This document shows, piece after piece, positions 12,458-25,245 of a DNA stretch of 64,000 nucleotides. This DNA is from Paraspadella gotoi. Taxonomy: Eukaryota; Chaetognatha. Numbering within the stretch: the first letter of the stretch is position 1; each line of letters opens with the position of its first letter. The translations under genes and the position numbers were made by a program. A model generated the notes under the pieces. It ran no database searches. It was given only the letters and a program-made list of their open reading frames with translations, and was not told where the DNA came from. The stretch spans positions 5,340,152 to 5,404,151 of the forward strand of contig CM119270.1 of NCBI GenBank assembly GCA_051294375.1, read 5' to 3'.

Positions 12458-15166
12458 ACAATATTTAACAACTGACGATCTCTTCTTGCTCGACATGCCA
12501 AATAAAATTATTTTATACAAGTAATGTATTTTTTTCAAAGAATTTTATTCGATACTTCTATAGGGTCTGTGGGTCAGTGCTCAGCTCGTATTTTTAAAGG
12601 GAAGCTCGTGAAACTTGATGGTCTTTTTTTTTAAATCATACTGATTGCAAAGATTTATTTTAAAATATTGCAAAAATTATACAGCATTTCTAAATCGACT
12701 TGTTTATAATTCGAAATTTAGAAACTGAAGTTTGCTCAAAAACTAAAGTTGTCAAAATTGATTTCTTTTTCGTAAATAGCTCCGTTGGGAAAAACAAAAA
12801 GAACCCTAATCCTTCCATTACTACGCAAATTGCCACTATTCCTTAATAATAAATGCAAAAAAAAATATCTCAAGCTTTTTCCGTTGGCGTCGCCATTATG
12901 GCTGTCAGTGACCGATTACGACCGCCTCCGTCCTCGTCGCTATTTTCGTCGTTTTCGTCGTCGCCGACGCCGCTTCCCCGCTCCACAAAATCAATCTTCA
13001 ATAACCTGTGCTGAACTGTGGAAGATGGGTTAAAGTTACACTCGAAGGAGCGATTTGTTTTTCTCTTCTGTTCCTGCTCTCCCCCACGCCCAAAAAAAAA
13101 CTTATGTAGTATAGATTTTTTCGATAGTCATTTTTTAGTTGCGCCGTGAGTACTCGCTAAGTCATAAGTCATAAGTCACTTTTCGGTCGGTCTGTGGTAT
13201 GTCTGTTCGTCCACTTACGTTAAAAATCATATAATTTGCCTATAGTTGTTGTCATTTGTTAAGACAGAAAAAACCTCAAATCAAGTGACTGTCGGAGGCC
13301 GCTTCAGGAAATCCTAAAACTAAAAGCAATAAAAGACGTTTTGATGCAGTGCATGTCATAAATACACAAGCTAAAAAAGTATTGTAATCATGTATTCATG
13401 TCATCTCAGGTCAAGTCATGAGATAAGGCAGTTACCTCGGCGCAACACATTTGAATTACTGTTCTTGTTTTTAGATGTTTTATCCTCAGAAACCATATAG
13501 TTCTGACCCTAGCATCCATTTTTTTTTTGCTGCGTCTATTGATTTTTTTCTTTTTAATATTTTCTTTTATTTTCCAGAACAAGGTTTTATGTATCCCTTT
13601 TCTATTGACCTGTTTCTAGGCTCCAGTTATCCTTTTCTCCTTTTTTTAAATTTCTATCTTTTTCTATCTTTCTTTCTAACATTTATGTATTCTTTCATTA
13701 TTTTCCTAAAAAGGAACCCGTTTAAATCCACCGGCCCCAATTGTTAAATTATTATTAGATTATCCTTTTTCACTCTTTTTTTCTTTCTTTCTTTAATATC
13801 TTTTATATGAACAACAATATTTAACAACTGACGATCTCTTCTTGCTCGACATGCCAAATAAAATTTTATACAAGTAATGTATTTTTTCAAAGAATTTTAT
13901 TCGATACTTCTATAGGGTCTGTGGGTCAGTGCTCAGCTCGTATTTTTGAAGGGAAGCTCGTGAACTTGATGGTCTTTTTTTAAAATCATACTGATTGCAA
14001 TGATTTATTTTAAAATATTGCAAAAATTATACAGCATTTCTAATCGACTTGTTTATAATTCGAAATTTAGAAACTGAAGTTTGCTCAAAAACTAAAGTTG
14101 TCAAAATTGATTTCTTTTCGTAAATAGCTCCGTTGGGAAAAACAAAAAGAACCCTAATCCTCCATTACTAGCAATTGCCACTATTCCTTAATAATAAATG
14201 CAAAAAAAAATTCAAGCTTTTTCCGTTGGCGTCGCCATTATGGCTGTCAGTGACCGATTACGACCGCCTCCGTCCTCGTCGCTATTTTCGTCGTTTTCGT
14301 CGTCGCCGACGCCGCTTCCCGCTCCAAAAAATCAATCTTCAATAACCTGTGCTGAACTGTGGAACGACATGGGCTTAACGTTCTACAACGTCGAACGAGA
14401 GCGATTTTTTTTTCCTTCTTCTGTTCCTCGCTCTCCTTCCACCCCCCCCAAAAAAAAACTTATGTAGTATAGATTCTTTCGATAGTCATTTTTTTAGTTG
14501 CGCCGTGAGTACTCGCTAAAGTCATAAGTCATAAGTCACTTTTCGGTCGGTCTGTCGGTATGTCTGTCCGTCCACTTACGTTAAAAATGCATATAATTTG
14601 CCTATAGTTGGTTGCTCATTGTTAAGACAGAAAAAACCTCAAATCCAAGTGACTGTCGCGCCGCCTTCAGGAAATCCTAAAACTAAAAGCAATAAAAGAC
14701 GTTTTGATGCAGTGCATGTCATAAATACACAAGCTAAAAAGTATTGTAATCATGTATTCATGTCATCTCAGGTCAAGTCATGAGATAAGCAGTTACCTCG
14801 GCGCACAACATTTGAATTACTGTTCTTTGTTTTTAGATGTTTTATCCTAAGAAACCATATAGTTCTGACCCTAGCATCCATTTTTTTTTGCTGCGTCTAT
14901 TGATTTTTTCTTTTAATATTTTCTTTTATTTTCCAGAACAAGGTTTTATGATCCCTTTTCTATTGACCTGTTTTCTAGGCTCCAGTTATCCTTTTCTCCT
15001 TTTTTTAAATTTCTATCTTTTCTATCTTTCTTTCTAACATTTATGTATTCTTTCATTATTTTCCTAAAAAGGAACCCGTTTAAATCCACCGGCCCCAATT
15101 GTTAAATTATTATTAGATTACTTTTTCACTCTTTTTTTCTTTCTTTCTTTAATATCTTTTATATGA
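12458..15166. repeat. Tandem duplication A (2 x ~1.355 kb)
   Basis: Copies 12458-13813 and 13814-15166 align end to end, both starting ACAATATTTAACAACTG and ending TTTTATATGA. They differ mostly by single-base gains or losses, often in homopolymers. No coding gene is seen in the unit. It lies downstream of the + strand gene's stop and AATAAA. Confidence 0.9.
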
Positions 15167-17971
15167 TGAGAATTTCGCGGGCCAAATCCTTGCAGTTTAA
15201 ACTGTTAAACTTCGCGCAGTTTCGGGGAAGAGAACTATAAGTTCACCGCAACTACGCCCTGCGGCGGCCTTCGCCGGGGATATCATTCCCGGCAAATCCC
15301 CGCCCCAATTCTTGACGGGGACAGAACAATGGGCCACTTATCTATCTCTCTCTCTCTCTCTGTGTCTCTCTTTCCTCTCTCGAAGAAGAAGACGAAAAGA
15401 AAGATATGAAAAACAATAAAAAAAGTTAAGAAAAGAAAATATAGAAAGATAGAAAGAAAAAGAAAGAAAAAAAGGAAGAAGGAAATAAAAAATAAAGAAA
15501 AAATAAAAGAAAAGAGAAAAGAAAAAAGGAAAAAAAATCAATCTATCAATCAAGTTTGTGCAAACAATTAATTTATTAATTTAATTAATGTTTTAACTGA
15601 TTAATTAATTAATTATTACTAATGATCGTGGGCAGATCTGACATTGTTTGCTCAAACTTGCTTTGTTAAAGACTGGGTTTGAGGTTAGGAATTAGGTATA
15701 TTTATTAGGTTTGTTTATATTTTTTTCTAGTGTTGCTGCAACTAAAAAAATAAAAAAATAAAATTTTATATAAATAATTTATCTACAAAAATGAACTGAA
15801 ACAAAAATGTTTTTAAACTGAATAGATTTTATTTTTAATATTTTTAGATTATTTTATATTTAATAATTTTCCTCAACATATTTCTTTTATTCAAAGTGAA
15901 ACAAAAATTTTTTTAAAACTAAAAGTTTTTTGTAAAAACTTTCCAAGAACTGTATTTTAGAAGGAACAGGTTTTTAACTGACAATAGAAATTTATAAGAA
16001 GAAACTTATATGATTAAAAATAGTAAGAGGGAAGAGACTTCTGTGAAGCAAGTTATGTGAACTACATAGAATACAATTTTTTTTCATTTTAAGTTTGTAC
16101 CTTAGAGGAAGACAGAAGTCTTCGAAGTACTGTGCTAATTCTTTATGAATAAATTATTATTTCTACTAACTTTCAATTTTTTTCTGGTATGAAAGACCGA
16201 ATCTATTCTCAGCCATCAAGCCAATATATTATTTATTTTTAAATTAGGATCATTAATATTTTTTATGTTTTCAGTTAAAATATTTTTATAACAAGGACTG
16301 CCTATGATGAACAGATTTTGTGATTCGGGCCGGGGATAGGGCTTCAAATGTCATCCCATCAAAAATAGTGGCGGGGATTCTCCGCGTGGATAATGCTGAG
16401 GGCTTCAAATGTTAATCCCCATAAAAAATTAGTGGCGGGGATTCCCTAAAACAGGGGAAAAGAAGACAGTTTTCGTGAACAGAAAGAGGGTGCAGTTGAA
16501 ACTGTCCCTTATAGCCAGTTCAAACTGCGCCTTTTTGACGGCGTAATACTTGTNNNNNNNNNNNNNNNNNNNNNNNNNTGAGATATTTCGCGGGCCATAT
16601 CCTTGCAGTTTAAACTGTTAAACTTCGCGCAGTTTCGGGGAAGAGAACTATAAGTTCACCGCAACTACGCCCTGCGGCGGCCTTCGCCGGGGATATCATT
16701 CCCGGCAAATCCCCGCCCCAATTCTTGACGGGGACAAGACAATGGGCCACTTATCTATCTCTTCTCTCTCTCTCTGTGTCTCTCTTTCTCTCTCGAAGAA
16801 GAAGACGAAAAGAAAGATATGAAAAACAATAAAAAAAGTTAAGAAAGAAAAATAGAAAGATAGAAAGAAAAAGAAAGAAAAAAAGGAAGAAGGAAATAAA
16901 AAATAAAGAAAAAATAAAAGAAAAAGAGAAAAGAAAAAAGGAAAAAAAATCAATCTATCAATCAAGTTTGTGCAAACAATTAATTATTAATTTAATTAAT
17001 GTTTTAACTGATTAATTAATTAATTATTACTAATGATCGTGGGCAGATCTGACATTGTTTGCTCAAACTTGCTTTGTTAAAGACTGGGTTTGAGGTTAGG
17101 AATTAGGTATATTTATTAGGTTTGTTTATATTTTTTTCTAGTGTTGCTGCAACTAAAAAAATAAAAAAATAAAATTTTATATAAATAATTTATCTACAAA
17201 AATGAACTGAAACAATAAATGTTTTTTAAACTGAATAGATTTTATTTTTTATATTTTTTAGATTATTTTATATTTAATAATTTTCCTCAACATATTTCTT
17301 TTATTCAAAGTGAAACAAAAATTTTTTTAATAACTAAAAGTTTTTTGTAAAAACTTTCCAAGAACTGTATTTTAGAAGGAACAGGTTTTTAACTGACAAT
17401 AGAAATTTATAAGAAGAAACTTATATGATTAAAAATAGTAAGAGGAAGAGACTTCTGTGAAGCAAGTTATGTGAACCTAATAGATACAATTTTTTTTCAT
17501 TTTAAGTTTGTACCTTAGAGGAAGACAGAAGTCTTCGAAGTACTGTGCTAATTCTTTATGAATAAATTATTATTTCTACTAACTTTCAATTTTTTTCTGG
17601 TATGCAAAGACCGAATCTATTCTCAGCCATCAAGCCAATATATTATTTATTTTTAAATTAGGATCATTAATATTTTTTATGTTTTCAGTTAAAATATTTT
17701 TATAACAAGGACTGCCTATGATGAACAGATTTTGTGATTCGGGCCGGGGATAGGGCTTCAAATGTCAATCCCCATCAAAAATAGTGGCGGGGATTCTCCG
17801 CCGTGGATAATGCTGAGGGCTTCAAATGTTAATCCCCATAAAAAATAGTGGCGGGGATTCCCTAAAACAGGGGAAAAGAAGACAGTTTTCGTGAACAGAA
17901 AGAGGGTGCAGTTGAAACTGTCCCCTTATAGCCAGTTCAAACTGCGCCTTTTTGGACGGCGTAATACTTGT
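15165..17971. repeat. Tandem duplication B (2 x ~1.39 kb) split by an N gap
   Basis: Copies 15165-16553 and 16579-17971 begin with TTTCGCGGGCC and end GGCGTAATACTTGT. Within each unit are two related segments (GGCTTCAAATGT..AATCCCC..GTGGCGGGGATTC). The 25-N gap lies exactly between the copies, typical of a scaffold join made without collapsing overlap. The unit is non-coding; a TCTC microsatellite and a long A-rich tract give spurious frames. Confidence 0.9.
16554..16578. other. Assembly gap (25 N)
   Basis: Fixed-size gap between the two copies of block B. Confidence 1.
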
Positions 17972-18680
17972 ATATGATATATTTATTCTTTCATTACTTT
18001 TCTAAACGGAAAACCACTTAGCATGGATTCATCTATTCTTATTTCCTTTACCTTTCCTCAGACTATCTTCTCTTTCTCTCTCTTTCCTTCGCCGTAACTA
18101 ATGAGCCCCGAGGTCATAAATGGAAGCGAAGGCTGCCCATATTTCATATCGCTAGTCAAACGCCTTCTCTACGCTCGCTAAGAAATATGAACAATGAAAT
18201 AAAGAAAAAAATGGTCTTCATAAAATTCCGCACTTTTTTTTCAGTTTCAGTTTTTCATGCAATTAAAATTGATAAAAGGAAATAAAACACTCGTATACTT
18301 AAAAACAAATGCGTCAAGCTTAACGTACAATGTTCTCCAGCAACATTAGACAAATTTATTTTTGGTTGATATTTATAAGTTTGGGAATAGATTTCATAGC
18401 CTTTTTATGATTCAAAAAGGTCCCAGTATATCTAATATACTATATTATACACTACTAGTCTACTACGTATAAATGAGAATATCAAAACGTTCAATCAATT
18501 ATCACAATCAATCAGTCAAAGTGGGCTTCAACCACCTGGAACTTCAAATTTTTTCGTTCTTTTGAAGTCATTAGTTTTTAACTTTTTACAAATATCTATA
18601 TAATTATATATATATATAAATATAATATAATTATATAATAATATATAATATAATAATAGATATAATGATTGATATAATGA

Positions 18681-18826
18681 TTGAAGCTTGCAGGGACCTG
18701 CTATGTCATTATCTTGTAAGAGTGATGAGGCCTAAACACCAAAGCCTGTCCAAAGTCAGGGGCAAGATAGCTTATTTATTAAATGAATGGATAATTTTTA
18801 TATTGGTTGTACCAATTTCATAATTA
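18681..18826 (+). repeat. SINE-like dispersed repeat copy
   Basis: TTGAAGCTTGCAGGGACCTG through GGGGCAAGATAGCTTATTTA and an ATGAATGG tail, matching 21403-21553 and 62541-62736. It lies in block C copy 1 after an AT-rich run (18598-18665). Confidence 0.75.
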
Positions 18827-19356
18827 AAAAAATATATATGAATGCTATGTCCTCTTTCAAAGCGCCAACCATAATCGTTATATAAGTATTGTGTAATATG
18901 TATTAGTTTCTTGTAAATTAGATAAAAGTCGCGAATAATATACCAATAAAACAATATATTAATTAGGAAATTAAAAGTTAATATCAAGACACAAAAAACA
19001 CCCGCTTATTATAAAATTTTTTATCGTAATCGCGGTCAAAATCATTAAATTGAAAAAATCCCCAACAGCATTCAGCATATTAAAAAACCACTAAAGATTA
19101 TAATGACATAAAAGTTCAATAAGGAAATTAGAAACATTTGTATAACTCTCGCATCCGCTATTTATCTCATTTCAAAAATATAAATAGAAAGCGCCTCTTT
19201 AGACGGTGGTTATTTACTTCACTCGCTCTCGCGGTCGAGTTGGATGGCGAGAGAATGTAAGATTATTAAAATGAGTCAAAGCTTTGGTGATGTTTTGGTC
19301 AACTTTGGTAGGGCGCCTCGAAAAAGGCACTTTAGGTAAGGTTCTCCGACGATCCG

Positions 19357-20345
19357 TTAGGCCGAAACTGGTTCGTCCTTCGACTCTTTGCTTGGATCTG
19401 AGAAGTGTTTTAAATAATTCAATTTAAACGCGAAGGGGCATCTCTGATTCTTTCTCCCTTATAATACATATAATATGTATAATAATTAATAGAGCTCGGA
19501 AATACGAAACGGAGCTCATACGTCATTTGAAGTTACCAACCTTTGTCCAGCAACAGCAACAGGGCCCCGGTAAATACGATAACGACGACGCCCCATCCCA
19601 TTCCGTAGCACCAGCCGATGGCATTTGTGAGAGGACGCTCCGGCGCCATGACGCTCATTTGGCGGGAAACACAATGAGGGCGATCATGAAGAAAATATCT
19701 GAGGTGTGATGATCATGATTGATAAAATTTATTTTCAATTGAAAAGTTATGTGTCAAAGGAATTAGACCTGTCAAGAGATAGAGATACATTCCTGCACGA
19801 AACAAGGTGAACCTGAAAAAAATAATTAACGAATTATCCACTGAATGAATGTATCGATTACAAAATTTCAAATATTGATCGTTTAGAAATTTACGTAAAT
19901 AAATAAGAAAAAGCCAATCTCAAACGAAAAAATCTCAGTGATACACGCAAAGTTTTCACCGGAAACGACTCTTTCCGAGGTAATAATCGACCGTGAATCT
20001 TCATCAACTATTTTTAACGTGAGAATCACGTGACACCATCAGCCTCGGGCGATTAACATCCGTTCGCTTCATCAACTCGAAGCTCATCACTCCCACTCAC
20101 ACGACTTTTTTCACTGTCAAATCGAGTCGCACGCTTCCCACCTGACGCATCTCACACTCAACCTCTCACTTCGCTCCTCACTTCCAAATCACATTACATC
20201 TCACATTCCAATCAGCTTTCACTCCTCACTTCCTTCACTCACCTCCACTTGAAAGGACAACAAAGCCCCACGAAGACGACGATGAGAGCGACGACCAAGA
20301 GAACTTCGCCTACGGTGATGAGGAAGCCCACGGTGAAGAACCATC
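19357..20345 (-). pseudogene. Duplicate 3' exons of the claudin-like gene (block C, copy 1)
   Basis: Exons 20243-20345 (TM2), 19769-19812 (start of TM3), 19541-19698 (TM3 end and TM4) and 19357-19397 (tail, stop) repeat those of the gene at 22.1-24.4 kb. There is no copy of the first exons, so this set cannot make a whole protein on its own. The TM3-TM4 exon lacks one A in GCCAAAATGAGC, which would introduce a stop, while its 44-bp TM3 exon reads better than in copy 2. It is either an assembly duplicate or, less likely, a real alternative 3' exon set. Confidence 0.6.
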
Positions 20346-21402
20346 CTGGGGAAGAAAAATAAAGATAAGGATTGTTGGATTTGGCCGCCGCTGTGAATGA
20401 GACGGTGTTCACTGCTTAGTGAGGTTCAGTGGATAGGTCTGTCATACTCGAGACAAAATTAATATTTGTAATAATATTCACTATCATACTTGAGCGCAAC
20501 AACGAAATGAAAACAAATTCTACAGTTTTTAGAAGCAAGATTCACATATTTAAAAAAAGAAGTCAGAAAGAAGTAAGTCGATCAACATCCTCTTTTTCGT
20601 TATAAAAAAAATCGATTATTTATATCCTCATAATTTTCTCTGAGAAAAGAATAAATAAAGAAATACAGAAGGCAACAAAGAAATAAAGAAACATATGATA
20701 TATTTATTCTTTCATTACTTTTCTAAACGGAAAACCACTTAGCATGGATTCATCTATTCTTATTTCCTTTACCTTTCCTCAGACTATCTTCTCTTTCTCT
20801 CTCTTTCCTTCGCCGTAACTAATGAGCCCCGAGGTCATAAATGGAAGCGAAGGCTGCCCATATTTCATATCGCTAGTCAAACGCCTTCTCTACGCTCGCT
20901 AAGAAATATGAACAATGAAATAAAGAAAAAAATGGTCTTCATAAAAATTCCGCACTTTTTTTTCAGTTTCAGTTTTTCATGCAATTAAAATTGATAAAAG
21001 GAAATAAAACACTCGTATACTTAAAAACAAATGCGTCAAGCTTAACGTACAATGTTCTCCAGCAACATTAGACAAATTTATTTTTGGTTGATATTTATAA
21101 GTTTGGGAATAGATTTCATAGCCTTTTTATGATTCAAAAAGGTCCCAGTATATCTAATATACTATATTATACACTACTAGTCTACTACGTATAAATGAGA
21201 ATATCAAAACGTTCAATCAATTATCACAATCAATCAGTCAAAGTGGGCTTCAACCACCTGGAACTTCAAAATTTTTTCGTTCTTTTGAAGTCATTAGTTT
21301 TTAACTTTTTACAAATATCTATATAATTATATATATATATAAATATAATATAATTATATAATAATATATAATATAATAATAGATATAATGATTGATATAA
21401 TG

Positions 21403-21553
21403 ATTGAAAGCTTGCAGGGACCTGCTATGTCATTATCTTGTAAGAGTGATGGAGGCCTTAAAACCACCAAAGCCTGTCCAAAGTCAGGGGCAAGATAGCT
21501 TATTTATTAAATGAATGGATAATTTTTATATTGGTTGTACCAATTTCATAATT
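21403..21553 (+). repeat. SINE-like dispersed repeat copy
   Basis: Same repeat in block C copy 2, so not independent of the copy at 18681 if the duplication is artificial. Confidence 0.75.
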
Positions 21554-22081
21554 AAAAAAATATATATGAATGCTATGTCCTCTTCAAAGCGCCAACCATA
21601 ATCGTTATATAAGTATTGTGTAATATGTATTAGTTTCTTGTAAATTAGATAAAAGTCGCGAATAATATACCAATAAACAATATATTAATTAGGAAATTAA
21701 AAGTTAATATCAAGACACAAAAAAACACCCGCTTATTATAAAATTTTTTATCGTAATCGCGGTCAAAATCATTAAATTGAAAAAATCCCCAACAGCATTC
21801 AGCATATTAAAAACCACTAAAGATTATAATGACATAAAAGTTCAATAAGGAAATTAGAAACATTTGTATAACTCTCGCATCCGCTATTTATCTCATTTCA
21901 AAAATATAAATAGAAAGCGCCTCTTTAGACGGTGGTTATTTACTTCACTCGCTCTCGCGGTCGAGTTGGATGGCGAGAGAATGTAAGATTATTAAAATGA
22001 GTCAAAGCTTTGGTGATGTTTTGGTCAACTTTGGTAGGGCGCTCGAAAAAGGCACTTTAGGTAAGGTTCTCCGACGATCCG

Positions 22082-24405
22082 TTAGGCCGAAACTGGTTCG
22101 TCCTTCGACTCTTTGCTTGGATCTGAGAAGTGTTTTAAATAATTCAATTTAAACGCGAAGGGGCATCTCTGATTCTTTCTCCCTTATAATACATATAATA
22201 TGTAATAATAATAGAGCTCGGAAATACGAAACGGAGCTCATACGTCATTTGAAGTTACCAACCTTTGTCCAGCAACAGCAACAGGGCCCCGGTAAATACG
22301 ATAACGACGACGCCCCATCCATTCCGTAGCACCAGCCGATGGCATTTGTGAGAGGACGCTCCGGCGCCATGACGCTCAATTTTGGCGGAAACACAAGAGG
22401 GCGATCATGAAGAAAAATATCTGAGGTGTGATGATCATGATTGATAAAATTTATTTTCAATTGAAAAGTTATGTGTCAAAGGAATTAGACTGTCAAGAAG
22501 ATAGAACATTCCTGGCGAGCGGAAACTAAGGTGAAGGCCTGAAAGAAATAAATTAACGAATTATCCACTGAATGAATGTATCGATTACAAAATTCAAATA
22601 TTGATCGTTTAGAAATTTACGTAAATAAATAAGAAAAAGCCAATCTCAAACGAAAAATCTCAGTGATACACGCAAGTTTTCACCGGAAACGACTCTTTCC
22701 GAGGTAATAATCCGACCGTGAATCTTCATCAACTATTTTTAACGTGAGAATCACGTGACACCATCAGCCTCGGGCGATTAACATCCGTTCACTTCATCAA
22801 CTCGAAAGCTCATCACTCCCACTCACACGACTTTTTTCACTGTCAAATCGAGTCGCACGCTTCCCACCTGACGCATCTCACACTCAACCTCTCACTTCGC
22901 TCCTCACTTCCAAATCACATTACATCTCACATTCCAATCAGCTTTCACTCCTCACTTCCTTCACTCACCTCCACTTGAAAGGACAACAAAGCCCCACGAA
23001 GACGACGATGAGAGCGACGACCAAGAGAACTTCGCCTACGGTGATGAGGAAGCCCACGGTGAAGAACCATCCTGGGGGAAGAAAAATAAAGATAAGGATT
23101 GTTGGATTTTGGCCGCCGCTGTGAATGAGACGGTGTTCACTGCTTAGTGAGGTTCAGTGGATAGGTCTGTCATACTCGAGACAAAATTAATATTTGTAAT
23201 AATATTCACTATCATACTTTGAGCGCAACAACGAAATGAAAACAAATTCTACAGTTTTTAGAAGCAAGATTCACATATTTAAAAAAAGAAGTCAGAAAGA
23301 AGTAAGTTCGATCAACATCCTCTTTTTCGTTATAAAAAAAAATCGATTATTTATATCCTCATAATTTTCTCTGAGAAAAGAATAAATAAAGAAATACAGA
23401 AGGCAACAAAGAAATAAAGAAAAGAAAACATCCGACTAATTCTCCCGCACTCTCAATACAATCGATAACATTCACCAGAGGCAGAGAAAAAAGAAAATAT
23501 ATATATGTAAATATAAAATAAAATATGCGAAATTAACGAAGAAGTATAAATAAAGAGGTCAAAATGTGGGTCGCATCAACATCACGACTACTGTAATCGA
23601 TTAAGTGATGTAACGCGAGGACAATATCAGTAGATAAGCAGAATCGGCGCTCACCAAACTTTTCGGCGATAATGTCGTTGTAGGCCAACTCCTTCACAGG
23701 CTCGCCTCCTTCGACCACTGTGGGCGAGCACGACCAGTCCTCGTCGCCCTTAGTGCGGACGCAGCCCTCGTATAAGCCCCACGAGGCCTCCACGATTGGA
23801 CCCTCGGCACCCTTGACTCTGACAGGGGCCATCGGGCCCGCCCCCGAGGGATAGTAGACCCAATCGGTGGCCAGGAGCGTGGAGAGCATGAAGAAGAAGC
23901 CGATCAGGCCCAGGAACCAGGCCATGCACTGGTAGGAGAAATAAAAAATTATGTAAAATAGACAAGATGTTAAGGTAAAGGTTTCCGACGATATTATTCT
24001 AATTACCTGACGAGGTGGCCAGCAGCAGCAAGGACACCATTTGTAACAGCATTTGATGCAACAGGTCCAGCATTTGCACCAAGTGCAACAATTTTGACAA
24101 CAGGGCGACAGAGAGCATTGACATTTAAAACAACAGGCCTGCAGAAAACGTGCAATCAATTTACATTGTGTAGGGGAAACTCTAAATGGTATTCATAAAT
24201 TGGTCTTATTAAATTTAATTTTTTTAATTAAAAATGTAAAAAACTCGCCTCAAAAGGATCACCGGCGCACCATAGCGCCTCGTCTCGGCAACAGAGACAC
24301 ATTTTTCATCCGATGAAAAAAGTCCGGATCAGACTCCGCCCATCAGGTTGTTAGGAATTCTGCAAATAGAGGGGACCAGAGGGGTATCAGGTTCTCACTT
24401 ACCAT
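22082..24405 (-). CDS. Claudin-superfamily four-transmembrane protein
   Basis: Minus-strand exons: ATG at 24403-24405 ending on the GTAAGT donor; 24007-24138; 23655-23928; 22969-23071; ~22498-22540; 22263-22420; 22082-22122 (TAA). Phases agree through TM2. The second exon is 44 residues with 18 Cys, probably a palmitoylated cytosolic segment. Then comes TM1 (AWFLGLIGFFFMLSTLLATD), an extracellular loop with the claudin signature W-GLY-EGC-(8)-C (residues ASWGLYEGC..DWSC), TM2 (GFLITVGEVLLVALIVVF), TM3, TM4 (GWGVVVIVFTGALLLLL) and a short charged tail. Claudin-type proteins act at cell junctions or as membrane organisers; the exact subfamily is not clear. The 3' exons carry single-base errors relative to copy 1, and the last junction (donor GTTGGT) is less certain. 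The exon upstream with donor at 24857 may be 5' UTR. Confidence 0.75.
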
Positions 24406-25245
24406 CAGCAATTTAAAGAACAAAAGCTTATTTTTACTGTGTTTTCATTCTTTTGGAATGCTGAGCTCACTGTTCTGCTCGAATTATTTATTTTATTATT
24501 AAATCAGAGCATTCAACTTCATAACAAAAATCCGAGATAATCACGAGATTCCAGGCTTCCAGATTTGAGATTACAATTCGTACAATAAGCGTTTTTATTC
24601 GTTTCTAACGTTTAGTTCATTTTTTCAACTCGAATTATTTTATCATTTGAAGCGTTAAAAACAAAAATCCATCCAAGATGATAATCACGAAATCTCAGGC
24701 TGTTCCTATCAATTAATTCAAACAATGTTGAATTTTTTTTAATATTCCCACGCAAACCACGAAGGCTTCGTTTTTTTTCGGTTACGCTCGATCACCTTTA
24801 AGGACACACTTTCGCGGTTCTCAAAATTCGCGATCCACAAAATAAAAATCCACTTACCTGACGAGATAAGTCGCGATTTCTTTCTTTTTAGTTTAGCGCG
24901 AAGAAAAGCGAAAACGGAATTAAAACCGACGTGATCTGCTTTCACAATTATTTCAACTTTTTCACACGACGAACAACTACGAGTTTCTCTTTCTCTCTCA
25001 CACACACACAAACAGAGACAGAGAGAGATTCGGCTTCGTAGATGAGGAAAGGATGTTTTCCTTTCTTCCGCCCTGGACTGGATTGGGATCGAAGCGGCGA
25101 AGTGTCGAAGTGGCGAAGCCTCCAGCCCGGATCCCCGGTTCAATGGACGTTGGACGGCCATGTTCGCGTGTTCAGCATCTAAGAGACTCAGATTCATTCT
25201 GTCGGGATCGGGGTTAGTTTAAGGAAGTAACTGGAAAACATAATG
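24406..25245 (-). promoter_or_regulatory. Probable 5' UTR/promoter region of the claudin-like gene
   Basis: A strong minus-strand donor (CAG|GTAAGTGG) sits at 24857/24856, and upstream sequence to about 25200 is GC-richer with an open but unremarkable frame. I infer a non-coding first exon. No TATA box or initiator can be asserted. A (CT)n/(CA)n run lies at 24985-25030. Confidence 0.35.

Larger units (their letters stand above)
17972..23421. repeat. Tandem duplication C (2 x ~2.72 kb) with claudin-like 3' exons
   Basis: Copies 17972-20692 and 20693-23421 start TATGATATATTTATTCTTTC and end GGCAACAAAGAAATAAAGAAA. Both contain the same four minus-strand exons and a SINE-like copy. Differences are mainly one-base indels, several inside coding sequence, where each copy breaks the frame at a different place. 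That pattern points to an uncollapsed assembly duplication more than to two genes. Confidence 0.9.

Noticed and set aside
21970-22152. 60-codon + strand frame with a copy at 19243
   Set aside because: Antisense to the last exon of the claudin-like gene and present only because block C is duplicated.
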